Assembly: GCA_030248195.1 (NCBI GenBank)
Contig: JASAND010017872.1
Coordinates: 1-64,000, forward strand
Direction: 5' to 3'
Length of the DNA stretch: 64,000 nt
DNA from: Trissonchulus latispiculum
Taxonomy: Eukaryota; Nematoda; Enoplea; Enoplida; Ironidae
Each line of letters starts with the position of its first letter. The first letter of the stretch is position 1. Positions 11,516 to 20,973 of this stretch are shown here, one piece after another. Below the pieces are notes generated by a model. The model worked only from the letters and a program-made list of their open reading frames with translations, searched no databases and was not told the DNA's origin. The position numbers were made by a program, and so were the translations under genes.

Positions 11516-12125
11516 CCGGATTTTTCCGGTTTTTGGGCAAAAAACCAAAAAAATCCGGTTTTCCGGCGGCCGTTGGCGCGCCGGCTCACTTCCCCCGAAT
11601 TCCCCCTTCTGCATATGTCCGATGGGGGCCAGCCCCCGGGGTCTCGTTCCCCACCCGGGCCCCGTGGTCGTCCGACTGGCCGACCCCCAGACTGCCCCCG
11701 GCACTATGCAAGTGCGGTTTCACAGGAGGCACCATTACAGGCATTGTTTTCTCCTCCTCTCCTGGGAAAAGTTTCTCATTACAAACAAAAACTAAGCACT
11801 ACAAAGAAGCAACTCAGTTGTTGTTTATAATTGCAGACAGATCGAACAAAAATTCAACGCGATCGAGCGGATCGAAATAATTAACCGGCAGTTAGCAAAA
11901 GGCTGGCTAAGATGAAGCAGATTTCGCAAAGAGTTGGCTCCGGGTCCAAATTTTCAGACCCGGCCCGGCCAGGACCCGTTAGGCCGAACCCGGACCCGTC
12001 CAGACCCGGATCCGGGTACCTGGCTAGGTGTTTTTTGGTTAAAAATAGCGTCGTTTGCAGAAATGAACAAGTTTTGACGACGCCAATATAAAACGAATAG
12101 AGCGGACGGAGGGAATCCCCTATTT

Positions 12126-12320
12126 GACGCACAGAGCTGGTTTCGATTATTTTAGTCGCCGACTAGATTTCCGATTCGACGCACATAGCTGGTTTCGATT
12201 ATTTTAGTCGCCGAGTAGACTCCCTATTCGGCGCACAGAACTGGTTTCGATTATTTTAGTCGCCGAGACGATTCCCTATTCGGCGCACAAAGCTGGTTTC
12301 TGTCGTTTTAGTCGCTGAGA
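12126..12320. repeat. Tandem array, unit about 52 bp
   Basis: About four diverged units, each with GCACA..GCTGGTTTCGATTA followed by TTTTAGTCGCCGA and a variable tail TATTCGGC. Confidence 0.75.
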
Positions 12321-12569
12321 AACGTCATTTTTCCGCTTCAGCAGAATCTCAGTTGTAACCATGCACCGTGTATTTAACACTCAAGTCTTTCGCTATTCTA
12401 CCAAGTTGGTTGCCCGTCGAGGGCATTTCCCCCCCCCCTAGTTTCGTTTATTTTTCCGCTGCAGAAAAAATCATGTCAGAGAAGTTGCATATATACACAA
12501 TGTAAGCAAAGCTAGCTACCGTAAACAGTGCTGAAGAGTTGCTGAAACAGTTGCTGAAGCGGAAAAATG

Positions 12570-12750
12570 CCTGTTAATAGCCTTTTCAGAACTTTAGACA
12601 CGGTGCGTCATCTTAGGCTGGAAGACCACCGTTCATAGCCTTTTCAGAACTTAATACACGTTGCGTCAGGCTGGAAGGCCACTGTTCATGGCTTTTTCAG
12701 AACTTTTTACACGGTGCGTTATCTTAGACAGGAAGGCTATTTTAAAAGCC
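12570..12750. repeat. Tandem array, unit about 60 bp
   Basis: Three units share TAGCCTTTTCAGAACTTTA (the third begins GGCTTTTTCAG), then ACACGGTGCGTCATCTTAGG and a GGAAG block. Confidence 0.7.
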
Positions 12751-12804
12751 AACCAGCACAGCAACCCTGGATATGCAGTTACATGACAAAAGTTACTCTG
12801 CTCA

Positions 12805-13160
12805 TTTAGGGCTTTCATTTAAAACCAAATCTGACAACTTTTGGAAATTTTGATTTTTGACCAATGGCGCCACAGGCCGCTGGGATCAGTTCGGGGGGTC
12901 CTCCAATGAGAAAAAATGTTTGTCTCACCAAGGGCTTTCATTTGATACCAAACTTTAAAACTTTTCAAAAAATCAATTTTGGACCGGCCCGGACGCTGGT
13001 CACGGCACCACAGGCCATTGGGTCCACTTTGGAAGGGTCCTCCAATGAGAAAAAATGTTCGCCTCACAAAGGGCTTTCATTTGAAACGAAACTTGAAAAC
13101 TTCTGGAAAAATCGATTTTTGACCGGCCGAACCCCTGGGCAAGGTGCCACAGGCCGCTCA
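12805..13160. repeat. Tandem array, unit about 120 bp
   Basis: Three units contain AGGGCTTTCATTT, then AAAC.TTT.GGAAA, then CACAGGCC and GGTCCTCCAATGAGAAAAAA. Open frames of 82 and 100 codons on opposite strands here are repeat translations. Confidence 0.75.
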
Positions 13161-13233
13161 TGTTAAAGAGGTCCTCTTAAAGTTAAAGTTGTTTAGTTGA
13201 TGACAAACTTTAAAATTATTCAGTGGACAAAAT

Positions 13234-13302
13234 TTCTTTCTTTTTCTTTCTTTCTTTCTTTTATTGCTTTCTTTCTTTTATTGCTTTCTTTCTTTCTTTT
13301 CT
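13234..13302. repeat. TTTC microsatellite
   Basis: Interrupted repeats of CTTT/TTTC with TTATTG interruptions. Confidence 0.85.
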
Positions 13303-13499
13303 TCATATATACAAAGCCACAGGCTACGAAACTTCATGCTTACATCCTTCAATTTTCGCGGAATATTTTCTCTGAAAACTTTCTCTTCTGATTACCTCAG
13401 CTATATATAGAATGGAATGAGAGCTTTTATATATACGTCAGGATGTTCAAGAACGTTTATTGCATAAATGCTAAAAACTACTATATACTACTGCGAAAT

Positions 13500-13626
13500 T
13501 TTCGCAACTAAACCGTTTTGTTTCCAAAAGGCTGGCTAAGATGAAGCAGATTTCGCAACTAAACCGTTTTGTTTCTAAAAGGCCGGCTAAGATGAAGCAG
13601 ATTTCACAACTAAACCGTTTTGTTTC
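13500..13626. repeat. Tandem array, unit about 51 bp
   Basis: Units contain CAACTAAACCGTTTTGTTTC and AAAAGGCTGGCTAAGATGAA. A single further copy of the second block occurs at about 11896-11930, so the unit also exists outside the array. Confidence 0.7.
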
Positions 13627-14224
13627 CAATGTGTTCATCCTTTAGTCGACTCAGCTATTTTAGAGATAGTATGGGCACCACAGTATGCTAGGAAGCTGTC
13701 GTGGAGGGCTGGGCCGTTGGCTGGTTTCAATTTTGGAAAGGGGGCTGGGCCGGCTGGAAGCTGGCCCGAAGACCAGCCCCCGAACAACATTAAATAGGAT
13801 CCCATACGTGCAGCATAATGAAACGGGGCCTTAGTTTAGGGTAATATGCTTATTTCAGAAAGATACAAGCGTAATAGGGCGTAAAACGTAGTACCCTTAA
13901 CAACAAAAGAACTGCAGATATCGCAATATGTGGAACAATTCTTTGGTCACTGATTAAGCTAGTCTACAACAAGACTAATATTATCAAGTCAGCCTGTTAA
14001 AAAGCTTAACGAATCTTCGATTTTCTAATATGTGTAAATAACTAATGTATAAAATCAGCAAAGTTAACTTGTTTCGCGGTCAAGAGGGTTAACTGACTGG
14101 TAGTTGGTATACTCTCTGATTTCTGCTTTCACATTTGGCAAATTTCAAATCTATGTTCTAGTTGTTTTGAGAATAAATGAAGTGGAAGCAGTGGAATCAT
14201 AGGTCTGTTTGCTGTTAGATTTGT

Positions 14225-14437
14225 TTGACTGGTCCTCTCAGTGCTGAGGGCGAGAATCGGCTTTATTCCTTTTTCCCTATTTATGCAAACGGTTTAGATC
14301 GACGGCCATTCTCGCCAAAAGAAATTGTCGAGCTAACGATAGGTCTCAATACGAATGTTTTCAGTTTGGAAGATCGAATATTGCTCATAAAGCAAAAATG
14401 CAACCCAATAGAATGGCTGCTAAAGTATGAAAAATAA
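14225..14437 (+). CDS. Unrecognised short open frame
   Basis: 70 codons with protein-like composition (for example RRPFSPKEIVELTIGLNTNV). It would converge on the 3' end of the transporter gene. It matches no family I know and has no secure splice sites. It could be a terminal exon or chance. Confidence 0.2.
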   Translation: MTGPLSAEGENRLYSFFPIYANGLDRRPFSPKEIVELTIGLNTNVFSLEDRILLIKQKCNPIEWLLKYEK

Positions 14438-14492
14438 CTAAGAAAAAGTTACTGATTTGTACAAACACAGGTTCACCCACATTTACTGAAGT

Positions 14493-15530
14493 TTATTCGG
14501 CTGAATTGGTTTCCTCAAAATTGTCGTTTCGTGTCTCGCGAATGACGAAAAACACCAGAACTGCCGTGATGCAACAGACAATTACAGTGATGAGAAACGG
14601 TAACGGTTTCCAGAACTTAAACAGTCCCAGTAGCAGAGGGCCGACCACGGCGCCAAGCCGACTGCTGGTTACGCCCAGTCCATTAGCCTTATTCCGCAAG
14701 GCAGTACTGTAGAGTTCCGCAGCCATAAGATAGGCTGTGGTCCATAGTGGGAAGATGAAAGCGATTCCCACAATTGCGGATAAAGTTAGCAACCAAGATA
14801 GGTTGTTTTCTTTATTCGCAGCATAGATGCCGATAGCAACAGCCAGCGAAGTCCACACTGTATTGAGACTAATTTGTGCAACCAGCTTGCGGCCTGGTCG
14901 CAGAAATCGCTCAATCAGCGAAAGCGCGATGGCTGCTACAACAGAAATCATTCCCATGAGGGCAAAGTTGACAAAAATATTTCCGGTCATATTGCCAGCA
15001 TTGTAGACTAGCGTATAGCCGATTTCTGCAGTATTGAAGAAGTAGAGCGCCAGTACAAGGGTTTGTATAGCAGCACCCGCCCGGAACAAATCTAGGTATG
15101 TTTTCTGTGCTGGTGGTCTAGGAGGGTGCATCGTTTTTGTCGACTTTAGACTTCGTGATTTTTTCATTTGGTCTAATCTGGCCTTATTTTCATTTGACAG
15201 ACGACCATTTCGTCCCAGCAGGAGTCGGCACACTTTCGCCAGCTCCTGCGGCTTGTGCTTCGCAATCCATCTGGGCGACTCGACAATCCAGATGAACCCG
15301 ATACAGGAGAGGCTTCCCTGTACGCTGATGACCGCTTTCAGCGCGGCCCATTTGCGGGTCGCAAAGGCTATCAGCGTTAGGTAGGCCATTGAGAACCCCT
15401 GAGCACACTCCATCACATTCTGCGCTATGCCGCGCATCCGTACATCGGTGGATTCGATAACCAAGATTGGTATGCTGCTGTCGAAGCCTCCGATGCTGAT
15501 GCCGATGGTGAATCGAAAAATTAGCATAAC
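14493..15530 (-). CDS. Transporter exon 2
   Basis: The acceptor TTATTTTAG precedes GTT ATG. The exon encodes the remaining helices, the central loop (about residues 355-415, basic and Pro-rich) and the acidic C-terminus NDNFEETNSAE, ending at the stop. Confidence 0.88.
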   Translation of the reverse strand, partial: VMLIFRFTIGISIGGFDSSIPILVIESTDVRMRGIAQNVMECAQGFSMAYLTLIAFATRKWAALKAVISVQGSLSCIGFIWIVESPRWIAKHKPQELAKVCRLLLGRNGRLSNENKARLDQMKKSRSLKSTKTMHPPRPPAQKTYLDLFRAGAAIQTLVLALYFFNTAEIGYTLVYNAGNMTGNIFVNFALMGMISVVAAIALSLIERFLRPGRKLVAQISLNTVWTSLAVAIGIYAANKENNLSWLLTLSAIVGIAFIFPLWTTAYLMAAELYSTALRNKANGLGVTSSRLGAVVGPLLLGLFKFWKPLPFLITVIVCCITAVLVFFVIRETRNDNFEETNSAE

Positions 15531-17591
15531 CTAAAATAAGAAACAGAAGAAACTTTTGCAGGTGATTGTGGGATCAAAAAAGTTGTTCTGCTGTCTTGCT
15601 GAACAGCGGTTCGAGTTTCTAGCTGTCACATAATTTTGTCAAACAAACAGCGAGTCTAAGCTGGTCGACGGATGAGATTCAGTCCCCTCTAAAATCAGAG
15701 ATTCCTCTGGGTTTGTGCATTTGGAGGTGTCACTCGGGGTGTTTTCCATTATCCCCCCCCACAGCTCTGTAGCAGTACCGAAGAAGTACAATTTGACTGA
15801 TTGAGTTGAAATTTGGTGGAGGTAGGTCTTCGGACCTGCTGATTTCAAAAATGCAAAAATTTTAAAATTTTAAAAAAATTTTAAAAAATTTAATAACTTT
15901 AGTTTGGCAAGGGGGACCGAAAACTTTTTTAAAAAAATTTAGTTGAAAGCTTGCACACAGGGGTTTTCTGGGGTGCCGATCACGAATCTGAAATCAGTTT
16001 TTCGATTCAGGTTTTCGTTAGCTTAATATTAGCTAAAGTTTTAAACTTACGACGTAAGCTTATCCTAAGCTAGCGAAAAGCTGAATCGAAAAACCTATTT
16101 CAGATTCGTGATCAGCACCCCAGAAAACCCCTGTACGAAAGTTTTCAGCAAAATGTTTTTAAAAAATTTTTCGGTTCCGCTTACCAAACTAAAATTTTTA
16201 AATTTTTAAAAATCTTTTAAAATTTTAAAATTTTTGCAGTTTTGACATCAGCAGGTCTGAAAACCTACCTCCACCAAATTTCAGCTCAATCAGTCAAATT
16301 GTGCTTCTTCGGTACTTCTTCAGAGCTATGGGGGGATAATGGAAAATCCCGTAACTCGTAAATATCTGAGGAGATCACACCCTAAGTACATAAGCAAAAC
16401 GACCTTATCGGTTATTTGGATTAGGCTGAGTTATTAAAGATTACTTTAGCAAAGATAGACCTTCCAGTCTTGTACAAAACGGCCCGGATGGATTAAAGTA
16501 TTTAAAGTATCTAAATATTAAAGTATTAAAACAATCTGCTTTGACAATTGCTTTGATGGAAAAACTGAGGAAGTGATGAAAATTAGGACTATGGCTGGTT
16601 TGGACTATGTAGTTTTTACCATGCCTACAAGAAACCTACAAAAATCAGTTAAGTTAAGTTAAGTTAATCAGTTTGTAGCTGCATCTAACGTACGTGACAA
16701 GTTTACATTGCCAAAGGAAACCATTTTCAATTTTCAATAGATTAAGTTATTAACTTATATTCAAATTCTAAGTTATTCTGAAACACAGCTTACAATCCAA
16801 TTTGGTGACAACGTCGAAAGACTGCCCATTATCACTGTGCTTGTTAAACACGTGACAGCCACGGATTTTCTGCCATAGTTGTCCGCAAAATGCCCACCCA
16901 ACAAAGCTCCAATCAATTCACCAAACATCTGCAGGGCGATCATAATCTTAATCAGATACTGTCTCTCAAACAGATCGTACTCGTACACTAAAGAATAAAA
17001 CAGCGGAGTCTTGGTTTGGTTCAAATCCGATTTATCGACGTAACCTCCGTAGACCATAAAAAATCCTACACTTTTATCACACAGAAAGGAATTAAAAATT
17101 GTTATCAACAGAAAGACATGATAACGTCCAAATTCGATTGCCGACTCCAAAACTGTGGCTTTTCTGGCACTCAGATGACGTTCAATTTCCAACACATCCC
17201 GATCTATTGGAAAGGTAGAACTTAAGGCTATCGATTTCACGGCGTTATCCTCAGGTACATTTAGAAAGTTTCTTGCCGATCTTATGACTATTCTAGGTTG
17301 CGTTTTGATCTCTTCCAGAAATTTCGGGCTTTCCGGTAGTTCTAGGACTTCAGCTCGATCCAGGATTGCTGTCGATACGGATACGGATTCCTCTTTAGTT
17401 GGTGTTAGAATTGCCGTTTTTGTTGCCATCGGAGTTGTACTGTAGGTTGATTTGGGGGCGATTGCGGTCTTAATCGAAACAGGGGACGTTTGCTGGGTTG
17501 TACTTTTCGACGGAATTTCTGGAACTTCTAGGGCTACAAATTTTGCTGATTTAGCCACTATTCCACCACTTTTCTTCATGTTCTGCTTCAT
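14493..17591 (-). CDS. SLC22-like MFS organic ion transporter
   Basis: Two exons, 17591-16794 and 15530-14493, join in phase 0 at PNWI|VMLIF to give 611 residues. Residues 1-145 are a Thr/Ser/Pro-rich, probably cytosolic extension. TM1 is about 155-181. The MFS loop motif GGHFADNYGRKSV is at 232-244, ESPRW at 350-354, and the late signature AELYSTALRNKANGLGV at 537-553. These are hallmarks of the SLC22 organic cation/anion/carnitine family, 12-helix plasma-membrane carriers of usually about 550 residues. The loop between TM1 and TM2 (about 30 residues) is much shorter than the large glycosylated loop typical of SLC22 and has no cysteines, but keeps an NQT site. Substrate cannot be inferred. 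An upstream noncoding exon is possible. Confidence 0.85.
15741..16347. repeat. Palindromic foldback element A, in transporter intron
   Basis: The arms mirror each other: GTTTTCCATTATCCCCCC on the left answers GGGGGGATAATGGAAAAT on the right. Both arms carry CAAATTTCA/TGAAATTTG blocks and TTTAAAA runs, around a core with GCTGAATCGAAAAAC. It belongs to the same family as 18180, 18831, 24290 and 34389. Confidence 0.75.
16794..17591 (-). CDS. Transporter exon 1
   Basis: It starts at the first in-frame ATG (MKQNMKKSGG) and encodes the cytosolic extension, TM1, TM2 and the D-x-x-G-R-K loop. The donor is ATT|GTAAGC, phase 0; without it the frame meets a stop within six codons. Confidence 0.85.
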
Positions 17592-18179
17592 AACGAGGAA
17601 TCGTGAAAAAACCCGAAAGATAATCGGTTATTGTTCAGCTGAATTAATTCATGTACTGAGAGTAATAGTGTTGGATCAATTCCATCTAAATCCAACTTTA
17701 TCTGCTTTCGTTATAATTTCATTTTTGAACTCACTATATACAAGCAACGCTGAGAAAACTCAGGTATATGTTTTTTGGTGAGCTTATAGGGTGCAATAGT
17801 AACTATGATTTAAAAAAAACCATTGGGTTAGAACTACATCAGATGTTGTGGTCAATGACCTCAAAGGCATGATTCTGATTTCACCCCAAAACGTGCTTGG
17901 TTTGTTGGTTTGGCTAACGACTAGCGTTTGGTTATTGACAGAGGAAAGCGAGGAATACTGTAAACTACTAACAAGCGACAATCGTTTGTACATAACAGGC
18001 GATGTGAAATAAAAATGTTGACTGTATTATAATACATACATACCTACTCTTTGTTTACTGAATACCGGAGTAAACATTACAGTACCAACTATGTACCATG
18101 GTGCGTGCTAAAATTGAACGATAACTAAGAGAAACAGACAAAGCCAATAAATTGTGGGCACCTTTGTGGGTCTGTTCCA

Positions 18180-18535
18180 GATTACTCCCCCCTTCAGAGC
18201 TAAAATTTTTAAAGCTTGGCCAATCGAGCTGAAATTTGGTGCGGGTATGTTTTTGGCCGCGCCGATTTTTCAATTTCGCGAAATAGATTTGTTCTATTAG
18301 CAAGTGAAGACCAGTTTCTTGTCTTCAATTTTTCTGATATATATAATTTGCATACAACAGTTTTCTGGGTTACTGATCAAGAAGCTAAAGTCCGTTTTTT
18401 CGGCTCAACTTACCCTTAGCTTAATATAAGCTTATGTTGTCAGCTTAGTTTGTAAGCTCATACTGAGCTAATGATAAGCTGAATCGAGAAAGACTTCAGA
18501 CTGCTCAGCGACCCAGAAAACCCCATACAACTTTT
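18180..18535. repeat. Palindromic foldback element B (partial)
   Basis: It has the family blocks GAGCTGAAATTTGGTGCGGG, a core of TAAGCTT inversions with GCTGAATCGAGAAAG, and GACCCAGAAAACCCC, but the right arm is largely missing. Confidence 0.6.
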
Positions 18536-18830
18536 CCTCAATTAGCGATGTTGGTGCAGATAGTGGCTGGCAGGCATCGTTGTTTAAAGAAAAGATCTAT
18601 AAGAATGAAGGGGCCGACTACAAATAATCAACATCAGGTCACAGCAATTAATTGTACAGATCACTTTTGACTCTGTTTTAGCCAAGCAAATGTTTTGATT
18701 CCAACAAGAAAATGCATAGTTAATTACTAACATATCTAGCATTCATACCCTCCACAGTTTCGGTTTTTATGTGTCCCGCAATTACATAGGAAGGAAGCTT
18801 GCTTTGTGCACGCAGGAAGAAGCAGCAGCA

Positions 18831-19401
18831 ATACTAAGGCAGACGCACACCTGAGCGTAACTTTCGCAAAACTTAGCCGATTTAGTTAGAATTTGGTATG
18901 GATGCATTTGAACACATTTCTGATCGATCTGCAGCAAAATTTTGAAATTTTAAAAATTTTAAATTTTTAAGTTTTCCAAGGGGGGGCCAAGTGGAACCAA
19001 AAAATTTTTTGTCTCCGATTTCGCTGAAAAGTTGCATATAGCGGTTTTCTGGATTGCTGAACACGAATCTGAAAACAGTTTTTGGATCCAGCTTTTCGTT
19101 GGCAAGAAATAAGCTAAAGTTGTAAGCTTAATGTTTAAGCTTATATTTAGCTGACGAAAAGCTGGATCGAAAAACGGTTTTCAGGTTCGTGTTCAGCGAC
19201 CAAGATAACCCCTGTATACAACTTTTCAGCGAAATCGGAGACAAAAATTTTTGGTTCCCCTTGGTCCCCCCCCCCCTGGAAAACTTAAAAATTTAAAATT
19301 TTTAAAATTTTAAAATTTTGTTGCAGATCGATCAGAAATGTGTTCAAATGCATCCATAAGTTTTGCGAAAGTTACGCTCAGGTGTGCGTCTGCCTTAGTA
19401 T
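18831..19401. repeat. Palindromic foldback element C
   Basis: Near-perfect arms: ATACTAAGGCAGACGCACAC on the left pairs with GTGTGCGTCTGCCTTAGTAT on the right, and the pairing continues inward through GATCGATCTGCAGCAAAA and its mirror. The family core AAGCTGGATCGAAAAACGG is present. Confidence 0.8.
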
Positions 19402-19960
19402 CGCCAGATGCAGGAGTCATGGACAAAAGCAATTACCAAATTAAGCACTAAATTACCTAAATTTAGCACAGACTAAAACTATAATTATAATGCACGTAAA
19501 CAAGGTCAACCCAAGCTGTTCTGTTTTGCAGGCGAATCAGTTTTTACCTAAAGATCCCTCTCTGTAAAAGACTGAAGTTTGCGAGCAAACGATGATCAGT
19601 CGAACTGAACTAAGAGACCAAACAATACTACTTCTTAATATGATATGGAATTGCTTTCAAGATCAGACTTTTCAAAATATTAGCTAGCTGTATGTAGGCT
19701 TTACTGATCTCTGTAATGTATGAAACTGATAGGTAGAATTAACACACACCATCCTAGGCATAAAGTCAAGCAACAATAATTGCTGGTTTTATGTACATAA
19801 CTGATTAATAATTTATTTTCATACTCAACTGCAGACTTGAACTGTTTACCGCAATACACAATTCAGTTTATTTTTAACTGACTTATTAGTATAGTTATAT
19901 ATAAACAGACATCTCGTAGTTTCATATTTTGACAGTCAACTTCATAAGAAATTCTGATCT

Positions 19961-20196
19961 CTATTTTCGACCAGATCGCCTGGACGATGATCTGCTACTG
20001 CTTGAAGAACTGGCAGAGGTTCTCTTCAGTTGTTTGTATCCTAAAGTCGGGGTTCGTGGCTCCTTTCGCTTAGTCCCTTTACCACGACAACACCAACAGT
20101 AGACTGACAGAGCGACTAAAGACACAAAGATTACAGTCATTAGAATTCCAATAAAAACGGCTAATGCAGCATTCATGGTGAAGTGGCGGATGTAAA
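19961..20196 (-). CDS. Small single-pass membrane protein or its last exon
   Basis: From ATG at 20176 it encodes 71 residues: a helix within MNAALAVFIGILMTVIFVSL continuing to VALSVYCWCC (palmitoylation-like Cys), then a basic tail GKGTKRK, TPTLGYKQ and a final Ser/Arg-rich tract. The layout suits the transmembrane and cytoplasmic end of a type I protein. The frame is open upstream to an acceptor-like TAG at 20198-20200, which would add VYIRHFT. The exon at 20756-20973 could supply an ectodomain, but its phase does not join directly, so a missing exon or separate genes must be assumed. No family recognised. Confidence 0.45.
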
Positions 20197-20755
20197 CCTA
20201 CTACTGTGAATAGTTGATAAAATAGCCCCGGTTTTGATATTTTTCGGTTGAAACCAGAAATTTTGAAAGAAATTTTAATTTATTTAATTATTTAATTTTG
20301 TGCGATCTATCCAGTCCAGTCTGATTTCAGCTAACCGTTCTGAAGACTTGTACAAATTTGTCATTCAAAAATTTCAAGAATTATTAAATAGTGTAAAGAT
20401 TTAAATTCAATTCCCTGCAAATTTACCTGTATAGTCTGGTAGTTTTAAAGGATTACAAACAAGGGATTACGGTAGTAAAGGCGGAGTAAACAAGCTTCCG
20501 TTTAATTGATGAAATCAACTCAGCTGCAGCCTTTGGTAGAGGGCGCTCTCGTTAATTCAAACCTTCTGTTCTTTAACAGCAGACTCTCGGGTCTTCCGTT
20601 ACATGTTTGAGCATAAGTAGGGCAATGTTTATGTTAGGCACACTCTAAATTTGAGTCTCAAGTGTAATGCTGGCTTATTATGCATTTGAGAACTCAATTT
20701 AGGAGCGGAAATTGAACTAGTTTTAACTAAGAAAAGCAGCCCATTTTTTGGCTAC

Positions 20756-20973
20756 CTCTAAATTTCCACCAAAAACGCCACTTTTCACCGTTTTCTTTTC
20801 CATAGAAATCTGTCAAATTTGCGGTCATTTTTCGCTCTGTCGGCGAGTCGAGTTGCACCATTAAAGTGATGTTCATTGAACCTATGTTTGGAAAGATTGA
20901 CTTGTAATTTTCTTGGATTTTTAAGATTTTTTCAAGAACTTGATGAACTTGTGTGAAATTTGACAAAACTACA
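20756..20973 (-). CDS. Candidate exon of an extracellular segment
   Basis: The acceptor CATTTTCCAG and donor AGAG|GTAGCC enclose 218 nt with a protein-like frame, including VLEKILKIQENYKSIF, NITLMVQLDSPTERKMT, an NLT glycosylation site and KWRFWWKFR. No ATG is needed at the start. It may belong with the membrane exon at 19961-20196 on the same strand. No family recognised. Confidence 0.4.

Larger units (their letters stand above)
11327..13792. mobile_element. hAT-like non-autonomous element with internal tandem arrays
   Basis: The left end TAGTGTTGTCC and right end GAACAACATTA are inverted, and both lead into GGGGGCTGG-type sequence. The flanks AGTAGGAT and AATAGGAT match at 7 of 8 bases, as expected of an 8-bp hAT target duplication. 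The GC-rich interior (11350-11720) has runs of G and C that can pair. Four separate tandem arrays and a TTTC microsatellite fill the rest. No transposase frame was found; long frames here come from repeats. Confidence 0.65.

Noticed and set aside
11262..11880. Several long overlapping open frames of 74-148 codons on both strands
   Set aside because: They come from GC-rich runs of G and C inside the hAT-like element; translations are Pro/Gly low complexity.
12819..13166. Open frames of 82 and 100 codons on opposite strands
   Set aside because: They follow the 120-bp tandem repeat, not coding constraint.
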